Origin: Rhizaria sp. SCN 62-66
Taxonomy: Eukaryota > Rhizaria, unplaced
Assembly: GCA_001724265.1 (NCBI GenBank)
Contig: MEDY01000027.1
Coordinates: 1-64,000, forward strand
Reading direction: 5' to 3'
Length of the DNA stretch: 64,000 bases
Shown: positions 40,301 through 52,300 of the stretch, one piece after another
How positions within the stretch are numbered: position 1 is the first letter of the stretch
Layout of the letters: each line of letters starts with the position of its first letter
Program-made: the position numbers and the translations under genes
The notes under the pieces: generated by a model
Databases searched by the model: none
What the model was told of the DNA's origin: nothing
What the model saw: only the letters and a program-made list of their open reading frames with translations

Positions 40301-40784
40301 GCGCGTCGCCGGAGAGCATGAACGCGCCCTTTGGATCGAACTCAAGATGCTTAACGGCGGCCAAATGACCGTAGAGCCGACTCACCTTGATGGGGTCGGC
40401 CAGTGTGATCATGCGCAGGTCGGAGGCGTCGCCGGAGACGGCGACGCGCGCAGTTCTAGGGTTGAAGGCGGCCGCCAGAGCAGCCGTCGTGAAGCGGTGG
40501 ACCAGCGCGCTCATCTCGACGCCAGTAGCGGTTGCGCTATAAAGAAAAGCCTTGTGGTCGGCGCCCAGCGTGGCGAGCTGTCTGCCAGAAGGGTGCAGCG
40601 CGAGCGCAGTGATAGCACCCTCGTGCTGTTGCGCAGCAGAAGTCGACGAGTCGAGCGCGGCCGAGTACAGCTTGAGCTCGCCGTCAGCGCCCGCGGTGTA
40701 GATAGTCTCACCGTTCGGGTGCACGGCAAGGCTAACGGGGCCAGCCGCGTGGGCCTGAACGCCCTCAGGGATTGAGCGGGACAT
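37386..40784 (-). CDS. WDHD1: AND-1/Ctf4 replisome adaptor (WDHD1)
   Basis: Ctf4/AND-1 trimers link the CMG helicase to DNA polymerase alpha and other factors at the replication fork. An intronless 1,132-residue frame starts MSRSIPEGVQAH and ends TGA. N-terminal WD40 repeats (about 10-330) include HPNGETIYTAGADGELKLYS, HLAAVKHLEFDPKGAFMLSG and WSPNGRYLATAGRGDGRICV. A ~250-residue Ala/Ser/acidic linker follows. The second propeller begins at the family block APFQSGSAP (about 594) and contains LRVFTLTGLLKDVIRLPGPV and ARLMWLGFSEEGLL. The helical region (about 880-1,010) contains REARLLEEITRARLLAAEIM. The chain ends VNPFKKN, matching the conserved NPF-type tail motif. No HMG box is visible. It is divergent from the hydrolase gene. 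Confidence 0.9.
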   Translation of the reverse strand: MSRSIPEGVQAHAAGPVSLAVHPNGETIYTAGADGELKLYSAALDSSTSAAQQHEGAITALALHPSGRQLATLGADHKAFLYSATATGVEMSALVHRFTTAALAAAFNPRTARVAVSGDASDLRMITLADPIKVSRLYGHLAAVKHLEFDPKGAFMLSGDARGTLRFWDVLLQPKAGSAPPPPTVVALELKNEPNALGKAAGEPGAWSRFAFHPSGCHVALPGAGSVALLARGTWDRRDGVESATAHGHAAGAVVDLTAWSPNGRYLATAGRGDGRICVWDMHAAVKIALEGATDDALVATFAAEAADTAFTALQWAPRANALYIATAAGRVARVDEPVPAAAPSPLGAPKPLPVPEPPKRGAKSPAVKRKDAATPKGSAAASAAATPAAPAAAPVTVTVTPAAAAAATANASVARVPSLTDPAAPSSPARSATSAAAASAPASPALIATSAQPASPARVASPARAPASPARAAASPAAGPAAASKLVRRMDSLATHDEDDNDEDQIGRGKPRRRTAMADDDDDDDDGYGAAHTGHGEDEEKSASSSSSSASKSDARRLDASDSEDEGEGVYADDYAVNDLAHKLLRGLVGERQAPFQSGSAPAPARGDAVAHALLQWNAAGLVRRVPLGGREANIVATLAPMGAERRPMRTFADMRGYSLAALTQAGVALASAGDSKRRNREGKRSGLACVSFRGFKPSAASDGSDWDVELPEGEMALAVAAGVTWIAVATSSQLLRVFTLTGLLKDVIRLPGPVVTLAASDTQLAVAYHGHALPPAGEQALRLQLFTIDALLTRVAYDGVLPLSPRARLMWLGFSEEGLLFSHDSADVLCMLAQARGFIWAPLFAADKLNEKANDKSFHWPVSVSQRGLVCHISDSVRRPPQLTSIEPPYSQSVPLSIPEVVGSSREARLLEEITRARLLAAEIMAMSGNDVFASAVKESQATQRKHDATLTGLLRASVEAGRPERALDLAGWFGDIDALDRATEAVNMTRKAPQLVIQLNALLAAMKEASGRASAAAVGSGVALGTGAVPIGAKPAKLSALAEQVKAVPRSHIVTEEDVNNYFGDDDSSTNKSAQKRTSTSSARGTAPLSPSRLKRTTGDNGATSAASTASPVKRARPAGPAVNPFKKN

Positions 40785-41387
40785 GAGTTCGACTCGGAAG
40801 ACCTCGCTGAGGAAACCAACGTCGGACGAGTGAGATAAAGTGAGACATACAAAGGTCTATAGTTCATATTATTACAATACAATAAATTCATCTTGTATAC
40901 AGAAAAGAATATATCTTAGCGAAAACATTAAGATCGCTCTTGACAGATTTTTTATGGAGAGAATTAAGAAAACAATCTGGTGTCTTGGGAGGCGCGAAAG
41001 AGCTGGCTCGAGGGCAAAGTCAAGCCGCAGAAGCAACACTTTGTCAATCTTTGAAAGACTATACTGCATTATTCTGATCGTCAAAGTGGCTGCAAGCGCT
41101 TTACCTATGTTGATAGGAGGGGTTAGTCGATAATTCCTTGAACGCATGTCTAAATTTTTGATGTTTGCACGCGAATGCAAGTGTGTTTTGAAGAAGACAA
41201 ACCAGAAACGACTTGTGGTTTCGTCTATTTTCTCATGGTATACTGCATCACAATCGCAATATATGGCTAAGTTAAAAGATTATGATTGTCACATGATGTA
41301 TTTCTATAGACCACTTCATTTTTGTTGCTTAAAATCTTATTTATCCCTGGTTTTGGTTCCTATCTCCACCCGCCACAATCTGCAGAT
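40785..41387. other. Divergent intergenic region WDHD1 / hydrolase
   Basis: About 600 bp of AT-rich DNA. The open frames present are short and of random composition; no RNA gene or clear regulatory site was recognised. Confidence 0.5.
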
Positions 41388-42774
41388 ATGGCCTCGTTCA
41401 TCCAGGCTGCTGCGACTGCGCTGCAGCCTTACGCTCGTCCTCTCTTGATCGGTGGCGCTGCCATTGCGCTCGCCGCAAAGATTTTTCCTTTGACGAACCC
41501 GCGTCACAGCTGTGAGTCGTTCATTGATGCGAAAGAGCTCGCCACACCTCTGAACGACGAGATCTTCCCTCAGGTACGCTCTACTCACAAAAAATGTCCA
41601 CTCAAACGCAACTTATGAACACCATAACTCGAGAAAACGGTTCTGCTCAATCAATATATCCTTCGTCTATCATATTTTGTTGCAATCACTTTCCTTCTCA
41701 GTACATTCGCAACCCTGAGGGACTGTACCTGTACGTGCGCCGCTGGGAGGTGGCGGAGCCTGTGGCCGTGCTCTTCCTCGCGCACGGCTTTGCGGAGCAC
41801 TCGGGCCGCTACGAGCACGCGGCGCGCGTCTTCAACGCGGCGGGCATCAGCGTGTACACTGTGGACCACCAGGGCCACGGGCTTAGTGACGGCGACCGCG
41901 CGCACGTGCGTCTGTTCCGCAACCTCCCGCGCGACTTCGCTCTTTTCGTGGCGCACGAGCAGGCGCGCCTGGACCGCGCCGCCATTGACAAAGCTTCCGC
42001 AACCGCGCTTGCTGCTGGTGGTGCCACGCTGAGCGAGGCTGATGCCGCGGAGGCCGCCCGGCGCGCGCGCAAGCCGAGCTTCCTGCTGGGCCACTCGATG
42101 GGCGGGCTCATCGCCCTGCACGTCGCCGTGGCGCAGGCGCGCAGCGAGTCTGATCTGGTGTCTGTGTGGCCCTGGGCGGGACTCCTGCTCTCGGGGCCCG
42201 CGATTGCGCTGAGCCCCGACATGCAGAACCCCGTGGTGATCGCCGCGGGCCGCGTGCTGAGTCTCGTGCTGCCGAAGCTGCCCGTGCAGGCGCTCGACAC
42301 GTCCTCGCTCACGCGCCTCGCCGAGGTTTTGCGCCGCCACGACCGCGATCCCGCCGTTTACACGGGCGCCGCACGCGCCCGCTTTGGCATTGAGTTTCTC
42401 GAAGGCATCAAGAAGGCGCGGTATGTCACTGTTAGAATCTTGAATCATATCCGTGAATCATATCCGTTTGTTTTTCTCATCCATTCTTGTGCTATATTTC
42501 TCACAACTCACTTGTTCATCTCGCTCTGTCCTCTGTTCTTTTACTGTTTAGTGCCGGTGTGTCTTCGCTTACGCTGCCTGTCTTTGCGCAGCATGGCACG
42601 GCGGACAGGATCTGCATGCCCGAGGGCTCGGAGTTCGTGGTCGCGACCGTGTCCAGCAAGGACAAGACACTGTTCCGCGTCCAGGGCGCCATGCACGAGC
42701 TGCTGCACGAGAAGGACTGGCGCGACTCTGCCAACCGCTACGTTGACTGGATTGTGAAGCACACCACTGTTTGA
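41388..42774 (+). CDS. MGLL: Monoglyceride-lipase-like alpha/beta hydrolase with N-terminal membrane anchor
   Basis: A serine hydrolase expected to cleave monoacylglycerols or related esters. Three exons, 41388-41573, 41702-42420 and 42552-42774, join in phase (introns GTACGC...TCAG and GTATGT...TTAG) to give 375 residues ending TGA. Residues ~17-33 (RPLLIGGAAIALAAKIF) form a hydrophobic segment that could anchor the protein to a membrane, unlike soluble animal MGLL. The hydrolase core includes FLAHGFAEHSGRYEHAAR (oxyanion region), YTVDHQGHGLSDG, the nucleophile elbow GHSMGG (Ser194), catalytic Asp in FAQHGTADRICMP and His in GAMHELLHE. An Ala-rich insertion precedes the elbow. Substrate choice is inferred from family similarity only. 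Confidence 0.88.
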
Positions 42775-43394
42775 GTGCCTGGTCAGAGACCGTTTCCGCT
42801 CTGATGCAACACCGCGATGAATCTTGAGTAACGTGATGCGATTGCAAAGGCCAATTCAAAAGGTCACAATCTGTGAATAACGATATGTGTAATTGGAGAA
42901 AACGCGAATATGTTTTATTCAGTGGGTTTTCTATCTTATGTCATACAAATATATTCTCTGCAACTTGTTATGACCGTGTGTCAGTGTAAATAATCATTTT
43001 ATTCGAGTGGCTGTGGTGCTTGAGCGCGGCAGAACGAGAGCAAATCGGTTTCCCACACTGCATCTTCTAAGGCAATGCTTGATCACTCTGAACGTCAACT
43101 GAGTCTGACGTTCAAATCATAGTACAGTTTATATGTGAACTAGCTTATGATTTGATAGCAACGGTTCAGGTCCTGTCTCTGCTTATTTTTCAATTGTTTA
43201 TGGATTCTCGGTCTGATCTTCTCTGAGTGCTTGTTCGAATCTGTGTGTTTACGAATACCGCCATATATAGATTGGCTAACGCAGCATATCTCAATTGTTT
43301 GCGTCGAAAAACTTCTTTTTCTTCATCCAGCTCCGCTAAACCTTTAGACAGCACTAATCCTATTGCGTATCAGCTTGGGTATTCGCCTTGCCCG
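42775..43394. other. Intergenic region hydrolase / giant ASH-repeat gene
   Basis: AT-rich, 620 bp. A TATATA lies at 43264-43269. No RNA gene: a GTTCGAATC near 43,227 lacks a partner A box and acceptor stem. Confidence 0.5.
43264..43269 (+). promoter_or_regulatory. TATA-like element upstream of the giant gene
   Basis: CCATATATAG about 130 bp upstream of the ATG at 43395. Plausible, but AT-rich context makes chance matches common. Confidence 0.25.
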
Positions 43395-46300
43395 ATGAGC
43401 TTCTCCCGCGGCGCCCTCGGCGACCCGTCGCTCTCCTCCGGGATGGCAAGTATGGACTCTCAGCTTTACGGAGGCTCTACCCCTGGTTCATTAATTTTAT
43501 CCAACGGTTTACAGACTATTCAAGCCCTTGAGTTTGCCTCACAGCGCGTGTCCGCAGCGTCCCCGCTGCCACTGCCGCAGCGCCCCGCTGACCCTGCCTG
43601 GAACGCGCTTGCTACCGCGCTGTCGTCAGATGAGCCCGTAATCCGCCGCCTCGCACTCTCAGGCATCGAAGCCGGCATGTTGTCACTACCCACGACATTA
43701 ACGTCTCCGCTTCTGCTGTCTTTCCTTGTCACGCTTCTGCTTGACGTGGCGGAGGGCGATGAAGTAGCTGCGAATCGCTGGGTTGCCACATACGTGACCG
43801 CGCACCTGCATCGTGTGCTCACCACCACAACGCCGCGTGCTCTCTCTAGTTCCGCGCAAGTTGCATCCTCTTCTGCTTCAGCAGACGTGTTTGCAGGTGC
43901 CGATAACACCCCTGCGGCCTCAGCAAACGCCGCGTCGTCTGCCGTGACACACGCCTTGGCCGCGTCGCCGCTGGTGCCGCTTCTGCACCGCGGCGTGCGG
44001 ACCGCGCTCGCGCTGCTGCACGAGCTCTTTGCGCCTGACCCAGCGGCGCGGCCCAGCGCCGATTACGGGTCTGCGCAAGTGCCGCAGGGCCGCGTCTACG
44101 CCGTGGCAGCGGCGGCGCTATTCTTGGGCTCGCCACTGCTGCCCGAGCCCGCGGTGGCCGAGGCGATTGCGCAGCTTGCCCCCGTTGCCGCCGCCCATGA
44201 CAACGCTGCCGTTGACGCTGCGGCCGCGCTCGGCTCCCCGGCCGCGCTGGCGGCGCTGGGTCTCACGCCACCACTCCCGCCCGCGCCTGCCGCTGCGCCG
44301 GCCTCAGCTGCCGCAGCTGCCGACGCCGCGCTCGCCGCCGCGATCGCGGGGCTTTCTGCGCGCTCGCGCCGCAACACGCATGTCGACACGCCGCTCTCGC
44401 GCTCGAGCGGCAGCGGCACCGGCGCTGGCAGCGATGAGCCCCCACTGGAGCAAACCGGCGTGGCGGCTCTCCCCGCGACTGCGGCCGCGCTAACGCTCGC
44501 GCTGCACCGCCTGCTCTCGGCCGTCGTGGCCTCGCCGCGCGCGCACACGTTCGTCCGCGCGCAGGCGCTGCACTCGCTGGCCGCGCAGCTGCGCCGCTGC
44601 CCACGCAACGAGGCCGTCGTGGCAACTGCCTACATGCCCTCCGTGCGCGTGCTCGCCGACGCCGTTGCGAGAGGCGCTGCCGGCGTTGCGGGTGCCGCGG
44701 TGCATCCGTTCCTGGCCTTGGCTGTGTCGCAGTTTGTGTCCGTGTGGCCGCCGCGGCCCGCCGACGCTGTCCTGCTCGCATTCCCGCTGCCCGCGCTGCT
44801 CTCGGGCGGCGCCGCGCGCAGGCATGCCGCGCTCACCGCCGCCGCGCGCCGCGCCGTCTCGGCCGCTGCGGCTGTTACGGCATTCGCGCCTGCCGCAACG
44901 TCTGTTCCATATGCGCCGAAAACGGCCGATGTCGTTGCAGCAGCAACGCGCGACCCCGATGCCGCGCCCGCTGCGCTTTTAACGTCCGCGCTCGCGACGT
45001 TCCACGCTCGCAACCGCGCTTACCACGCCGTGTTGACTCAGCAACAGCAGCCACAAGAGTCCGCTGCTGCACCTAGTCACTCTCAACGCAAAGTTGTAGA
45101 TGGCGCGCGTGCAGTCGGTGGCGCGTGGGCGGGCGGGTACTCGACGTGGGCCGAGGACTGCGCTCTGCTGCACCACTTCGACCCCGCGCGCTTCCCTGCT
45201 GCTGTCTCTGCGACGGCCGCCGCGGCGTCTGCTGCGGCCGCGATGGGGCTGGCGGGCGGCGCCGGAGCGGTCTCGGGCGCGCACGCGTGGGCGCTGTCGT
45301 CGGGCTCTCCGCTGCTAGCGCTCGGCGCGCTGCTGCCCGCCGTCGGCGACGTCTCGCTCCGCGGCGCGCTGTCCATGGGCCACTCTGCGTTGCTGCACGC
45401 CTACACTGCGCCGTCGCCTGCCACCGCCACGGGACCTACCGTGGGCGCCACTGCCCCGCTGCCCGCGGGCGGCGCGCTGGGCGCCCCATTTCCGCCCGCC
45501 ACTGCCGCTGCGGCCACGGGCGCGGCGGCGCTCGGGGCCGCATTGGCCTTCGCTGCGGCACTCGCGCACCGCACGCGCATTGATGACGCCGCGCTTGCGC
45601 ACCGGCGTGCGGACTCGGCGTTTTGGGCTGCAGCCCTTGCCCGTGCTGCACAAGGCATGGCCACGGGCGCTCTCTCAAACGTCCCCTTCGCTGCCGCCCC
45701 CTCCAGCACCAAGCCCAAGCGCGGGCGCGGCGCTGCGGCGCGGTCGGCTGCGGCCGCTGCGAAGGAGCCGGCGCCTGTGCCGCCTCTGGTGGCGTGGATT
45801 GCGAACGCGTTCCTCGCGTCACCGCAGCTCACATGCCCCGGTGCGCGCCTGCCGGCGCCGCTTGCGGCCTCCCTCGCTGCGAACCCTGCAGTCTCTGCTG
45901 TAGCCGTTGCAGCTGCGGCCGCTGCCTCCGCAGCCGTTGCGGCCGCGCCCGCTGCCGCGGCCCCGGCTGTTGCCCGCGGCGCGCTGGCTGCCGCCTGGGC
46001 AGTCATCGCGCGCACTGCGGCCGCGAACCCCGGGACCGCGGCGGGGGGCGCGCGTGCTGCGCTGGATCTGGCGTGGGGCGCGTCTGCGCCTGCTTCGTGG
46101 CCGCTGTCTCTCACCAACCCCGCCTTTGGTGCCGGCGTCGAGCCTGACAACAGTGGCGCGAAGCCAGACTCCGGCTCTGACGAAGATGACGACGGCGGCG
46201 ATGAAGACAAGGATGACGGCGGCCCCGCTGCTCGTGTGCGCGCGCCCTCCACCCTGCTGGCCGCCGCGCCGCCGCTGCCGGGCGTGTTGCTCACCGGCTC

Positions 46301-49300
46301 GCTCGCGCGCTCCCGCGCCGCCGCTGCGAGTGCGCACAGCGGACTGCAGGTCGGCACGACGCGTCAACTCGCGCGCGACGGCGCCGCGCCCGTGGGACTG
46401 ACGTCGATCGGGGCGCCCACTGTGGAGCCCATTGAGTCGGGCCGGCAGCGCGCGGCCGCCGTGCGTGCACTTTCGGTTGAGCTCACGCATGCGGCTGCGT
46501 CGCTGGGGGCGGCGGGTGCGAGCATAGCCTTTTCTGCCGCTGCACCTGTTAAAACTCTGCGGCTGCGCAACGCGTCCACTGAGGTTGCGCACACAGTGGC
46601 CGTGCAGGTTTGGCCGCCGTGGTTGTTTACTGTTGAGCCAGCGCTCATGACGCTGACGCCAAACACGTCTGTGGCACTTAAGGTGACGTTCACGCCTTCT
46701 CCACGGGACCACCCGGGCACCGTCACCGGCTTTCTTCGTTTGCGCACTGCGCATGGTCTGCTGCTCGAACGCATTGCGCTTTCCGCTGTGACTGGTCCGT
46801 CTTTGCGCGTCCTTACTCCGGCGATTGACCTCGGCGTTTGCCCACTCGGCGCCGTGCGCTCAGGGCGCGTGTATGTGCAAAACACTTCGCCCGCTGCATG
46901 TCTTGTCACTGTCACACACGCTGCGCGTGCTCGCCGCACGCGCGCTGCGCTACCCGCTCACTTTGCCTACACGCTCGCAGGGCTTATTGATGCGCTCGCC
47001 CTCGCTCCACCGGCCGCCGCCTCGCTTGCTGCTGCTGCTGAGGGCGGCGGCGACTGGGACGACGACGCGATGGCCGCAGTCGCTGCCGCTGAGGCCGCTG
47101 CAGTGCCGCACCAGGACTGGTTTGCTGTTGCTGCCGCGGACGATGATGACGGCGACGATGATGATGACACGCCCGACAGGGAGGCTGCAGTTGATGCCGC
47201 CGTGTACGCTGCGCTCGACGATGCTGAGGCGGCGCTGCGCCGCGCACTTGCTGGTCACGACCCTGTTGCTGTGTCGCAGCAGACTAACGCGTTATCTCCT
47301 CGGGCTTCTGCGCGCGCGAGCGACGGTGGCGCAGCGGCGCTTGTGGGCCGCCCTGAGGCCCCGCTTGACGTTTTTGCGCTGGGCGCCAGTGGCGTCGCAG
47401 GTTCTGCCATTGTGGCACATCAGATGGACCGCGTCGCCGCGCTGGCTGACTCTGCTGCTGGCTACAAGTCTGTTGCGCCTGCGCCTGCGCAGGCTTTCAC
47501 AAAGGCGAACCTGCGTGCGTCGCTGCGCGCGACCGCGGCTGCCGCAGCCTCTGGTGCTAGTGGCGCGGGTGCGCCGGGCGCCGCTACGGCGCGCGGTCTG
47601 GAGACTCGCCTGCCGGGCAGCAAGCGCAGCCTTGCTGAAGGATTGGCCGTGCTGCGCGACTCAACTCTGCGGCGTCGGCTTGCTATGGAGCTCACAGGCA
47701 GTATTGTCGACGCTCCCGCATCCCCCACCCGCTCCGTGGCGCTGCGTGCGCTGCGACGCTTTCTGCTGGGTCCACGCTTTCGTGTTGAACAGTCGACAAT
47801 GTACGTGCCTGCTGGTGCCACAGCCGCCGTGCTTGTTCACTTCTACGCTGTTGACGCTGCACCCGTCGCGGAAACGATTATGATCCGCACCAACGGCACG
47901 GAATGCTATTCGATTCCCGTCCGCGCGCGTGGTGGATCTCCTCTGGCGCTGCCCGGCGCTGCAACCTCACTTGACTTCGGCCGCCTCGCACTGTCGGCGC
48001 GCCTGGGTGGCTCACGCGTTGGCTATATCACACTTCAGAACAACGACTCCTCGCAGCCGATGCCGGTATCTTTTTCTGCCTCGTCCCCGCAAATTGTCGT
48101 TGCTGATACGGTGTTGCCGCCCGGCGCCGTGGTGCGCCACCCGGTCATGGTCCGCACACTGCCGCCGCTGCTGCTGGCCGCGGCTGACGCGGCCACTGCT
48201 GCGCAGAGTGCTGTCGCAACGCCCGGCTCCGCGGGGCACCACGCACCTGCGCTTGCGACGACTGGATTCTTGCCCTCATCAGGTCCTGCCGCGTTTGCTC
48301 ACACGCTGACAGTGCGCTGTCCGGGAGTTCCGTCGCAGTCCGTGCGTGTCAGTGCGCATTTCGGTCCTTCACTGCACTGTGCACTGCCCCCGCTGACATC
48401 GCTGCCGCCTGCGCCTGCGGGCTCAGTGGTGCGTGTGGCTGTGTTGGTTCGCAATACGTCTGCTGCGCCGCTCGCATTTACGGTTGAAGGCCTTGCGCCA
48501 GAGCTATGGGCGTACACTGCCCAAATCTTACGCGTTGCACCCTCGGCTAGTGCCGGTAGAGGCGGCCCCATTGCTGCTGCGCTCGCCGCACATAAGGCTC
48601 GTCAGACGCAGCGCAGCGACAGCAAGCGGCAGGGTGGCAGTCGGGGCCAGGGCCGTCGCAGCTCTGTGACGTCTGCGGTTGCTCCAACCGGGACAAGCGG
48701 CGAAGCTGGTAAATCGTTCCTGCGCCGTGCCGCTCGCGGACTGGCGGCACACGCGGCTACATCCGGTCATATGGGTGGCGACGACGGCGTGGGTGAAGAC
48801 TGGGCTGATGCGGAGGGGGACGACCACTCGGCTGCCGTTGCTGCCGCCCAGGCCTCTTGTGGCTGGGTCTCTTACTTCGACATTGGCGCTATCCTCGCGC
48901 GTGCACCTGGCGCAGCAACTGCAACTGCCGTTGCACAGCCCGTGAAGCCTGCTGCTCAAGGACAGGCCATTGTCACAGCAGGCGCCTTCAAGGGCTCCGC
49001 AGTCCAGCTTGCCGCTGCCTCGGTTTCATCGCCGGTCGCGGGCTACACCGCCGCCTCAGTCAGTGGTACTGCACTAGGTGGCGGTTTTTCTGCGGCCGCA
49101 GTACTGGCGATGACGGCTCCTTTTGCGGCTGTTGGCGCCGGCTGGACGTCTACGCTGGCGCCTGCGGACACTGCTGTGTCGTTCCGTGCGTTCGCCGCGA
49201 ACCATGGGCGCGCACTGCGGCTGCCCGCCTCGAGCACGGCTGTCTTGCATATGTTTTGCCACGTTCCGACTGGGCTTGGCTCGCCTCTGGCCGACGCTGG

Positions 49301-52300
49301 TCCTGACACGGCTGCGGCTGCGCGAGCAACGTCAAGCTTCTGTCTGAGCGCCTTCACGCTCCAGGTCCAGAGTCCTCACTCCGAGACTCATGGTCCGTAC
49401 GCACTGTCGTTCCCGGCTGTAGCCACCATTCCCGACGCACAGACTCAGGCGCCCCGCTACGACCTTTCGGTGACGCCTGTGCCACTCCTTCGTGACTTTG
49501 CTGTCGCACGCCTTGCCTTCCGTCCGCCAGTTGCGCCTGCCCCAGGCACCGCCGTGCAGAGTACGACAGCTGGGTCGGCACTGACTCCCGCTGGTGCGCG
49601 ACGCCGTATCACGCTCAAACGGAACTTGCCCACCTCGTCTGCTTCCTCATCAGGCTTAGATGCGGCGAGTAACGATCCTGCAGGTGGTACGTCGGCCGTG
49701 TCGATCCACGTTAACGCCGCCTTTACCAGCTCCGCGCTCCGCCCGCTGCCGACATCGCTGCTTCCCGCCGTTCACGCACGCCTTGTGCACCCCGCGCTCG
49801 CTGCTGCCCTGACAGCTACTGCTGCCGTAACCGCCGGCGGTGAGCCTCTGTTGCGCCTTAACGCACCTACCGCAGCAGCGTCACTGCTGTCTCCCGATGG
49901 TGCCGCCGCGGCGCCGTTTTTTGCCACGCTTGCCTCGACGATGTATCCGACCCTGGCCCCTGCACAGCTACCCATGTTGCGTTCGCAGCCGCTTGCGCAG
50001 CTTCCGTCGCCAGGTGCATGCCCTCCTGGCGGTCAATGGACGCGCGTTGTCGTCCCTGTGTCGGAGCGTCTCGTGCTCCCTCCGCGGGTGTGGCTCTGGG
50101 CGGGCCGTCCAGCCACGTTGACATTGCGTGCTCACGCGGCGACGGCTGCTGCTGCTGCGCCCGTGCGCTACGAGGCGATGCTCTCCGCACCCTTTGCGCT
50201 TGTGCCCGATGCGCGCGCCACTGCGGTACCGGAGCTTTCTGGAGCACTTCCGGCCGCTGCACCGACAACAACGTCGTCTGGCGCGACAGTCGCGTCCGTC
50301 GGTGCTCCGTTCCGCATTGTGCTTGACACGGCTGCGTGCAGTCGTCAGTGGCTGCAGTGGGCGGCAGCGGCCGATGCGCTCGCACCGGGATCAGCGTTGA
50401 TGCTCGCCGCGAGTGCGGACGCCGTAGCCGCCGCTGCGGGGCTGAACGCCACTGCTGCGGCTGCCGCTGCCGGTGGTAGCATGGCCCACATGCACCAATT
50501 CCAGTGGCCCGAGGCCGCGCGGCCCGCCGCGCGCGCGGGTGCGGACGGCGATGCCTACATGGCTGCGTCAGGAGGCGCACCCGCGGAGGCTGCGTCAACT
50601 GTGCCTGAGGTAGCTCGTGCTCACGCCGATGCTATCTACACTGGACACTTTAGTGCCTTCGACGCCGCTGGCGCCAGTGTTACCACACAGCTTTGCGCTG
50701 TTGCCGGTCACCTGCTTGCCACCGACGCGCCACGCGTCTTGACGCTCCCTGCGGCCGCTTCTTCGGGACAGCTCCGCGTGGTGACGGTCACGGTGAGTAA
50801 CCGCTGTGACCTTACTGTCCCGCTTGCCGCGACGTTCCAGTCCGATGTGGCCCTTGCTGCCCCGCGTGTTTTGCCGGCTGCACTCGCTGCCAGCTACGCG
50901 ACCGCAGGATCAGCCTTTGCGACTGCAACTGCAATTGAGGCAGCTGAGACGGCTCAATGCACGGGCTCATACTCACCGCTAGCCACGCCCACTTCGGCGC
51001 TGCTCGCTGTGTCCGCGTCTGGTGCGGCTGCTGTATTGGGGCCTGCGTCGCTGGGTCCGTGGGAGACGGCGGTGCTCACGGTTGCTTACCGTGCACCAGC
51101 TGTGGGTGCCTTTGCTGAGCCATTGACTCTGATTTACGGCAACCCGTATGCCCCCGCCGAGGGCTTTTGCTTCTATCATGGTGCTGTCAAGGCCGAAGCG
51201 GGCGCGCCACTACCGTCGACTGCGCCTGACTTCCTACTCTTTGACTCGGCGGCAGTACTTTCCGCGCCACTTGTTAGCAACGCTCTCTCGAGCTCGACCG
51301 CGCCTAAGGGCTCAATGTCCGTTGTCGTCGCCAACCAGGCTGCTTTGCCCGCGCTGTTGAGCGCCATCACCTCACCTCCCTTCGTGGTACGTGGTGGCGG
51401 CCTCACTTCTGGCGCTGCTGACGACAATGCCGCGTCCACCTCTGCGCTAGGCAGCCTTGACATGAGCGCTCTGCTTGCTCATTGGGCCACTGGTCCCAGT
51501 GCAGGCGTCGCAGCTGCGGACGATATTGGTTCTGCAAGTGCACTTGTCCCCGCAACTGGTAGTGTCGAGGCGAGTCCATTTGCAACGCGCCTAGTGCTTG
51601 GCGCACAAGCGGCAACGGCTTTGTCGGTGGCGTTCGCCCCGCCCCGGTCTGGCGTCTTCACCTCACGGTTATTCCTTTTTCGCGCGGGTGCCATGGCCAC
51701 TGCGCGTGCGGTGGATTTAGTCGGTATCGCGGGTGTGCGTCTGATGTCGTCGAACTACGGTCCTTGCTCGCACATGACGCCGACTCTTGTGCAGTCCGCA
51801 GCTTCCTCCGCTGCGCCCGCTGACGACGACGCGCCTCGCGCCGCTGCGCCCGCCCCGGCGCCACCCGCCTTTGACACGCACGTCCGCACACAGCCCGCTC
51901 TCCCAACGGGCCCTGCACAAAGTGCCACGGGTGGCGACGGGGATGGCGGTGTGCGCACGCTTGGATTACTCTCGCGTGGTCGTCTTGTGCGCAAGCCGTT
52001 TGTGCTCACCAACACAGGGTCACTGCCTTTAGTCGTAGCTGCGATCACTGTGTCCGCGCTTGCGCCCTCTGATCCAGCGCTGTCAGAGCTTGCAGCTCAG
52101 ACGGCATCTGCCCCTGCGACTGTGGCGTGGACTTTGTCGGGTTCTTCTGCCCCTGGCGGTGGCTCGCTTTCTGCCGTTGCCTCACTCACCCCTGCAGCTG
52201 GCTCCGTGCATTGTCTTGATGCGTCCGCTCTTGCTGGTGTGCCGGCCGCTGCGCTGCTCCCGCGTTATCTGCGCGCCGCGCCCGCCGCACTGGCTACAGC

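Noticed and set aside
41146-41448. 100-codon plus frame upstream of and overlapping the hydrolase start
   Set aside because: AT-rich random composition, and it runs out of frame into the hydrolase first exon.
43211-43260. tRNA-like B box GTTCGAATC
   Set aside because: No matching A box, anticodon arm or 7-bp acceptor stem can be formed around it.
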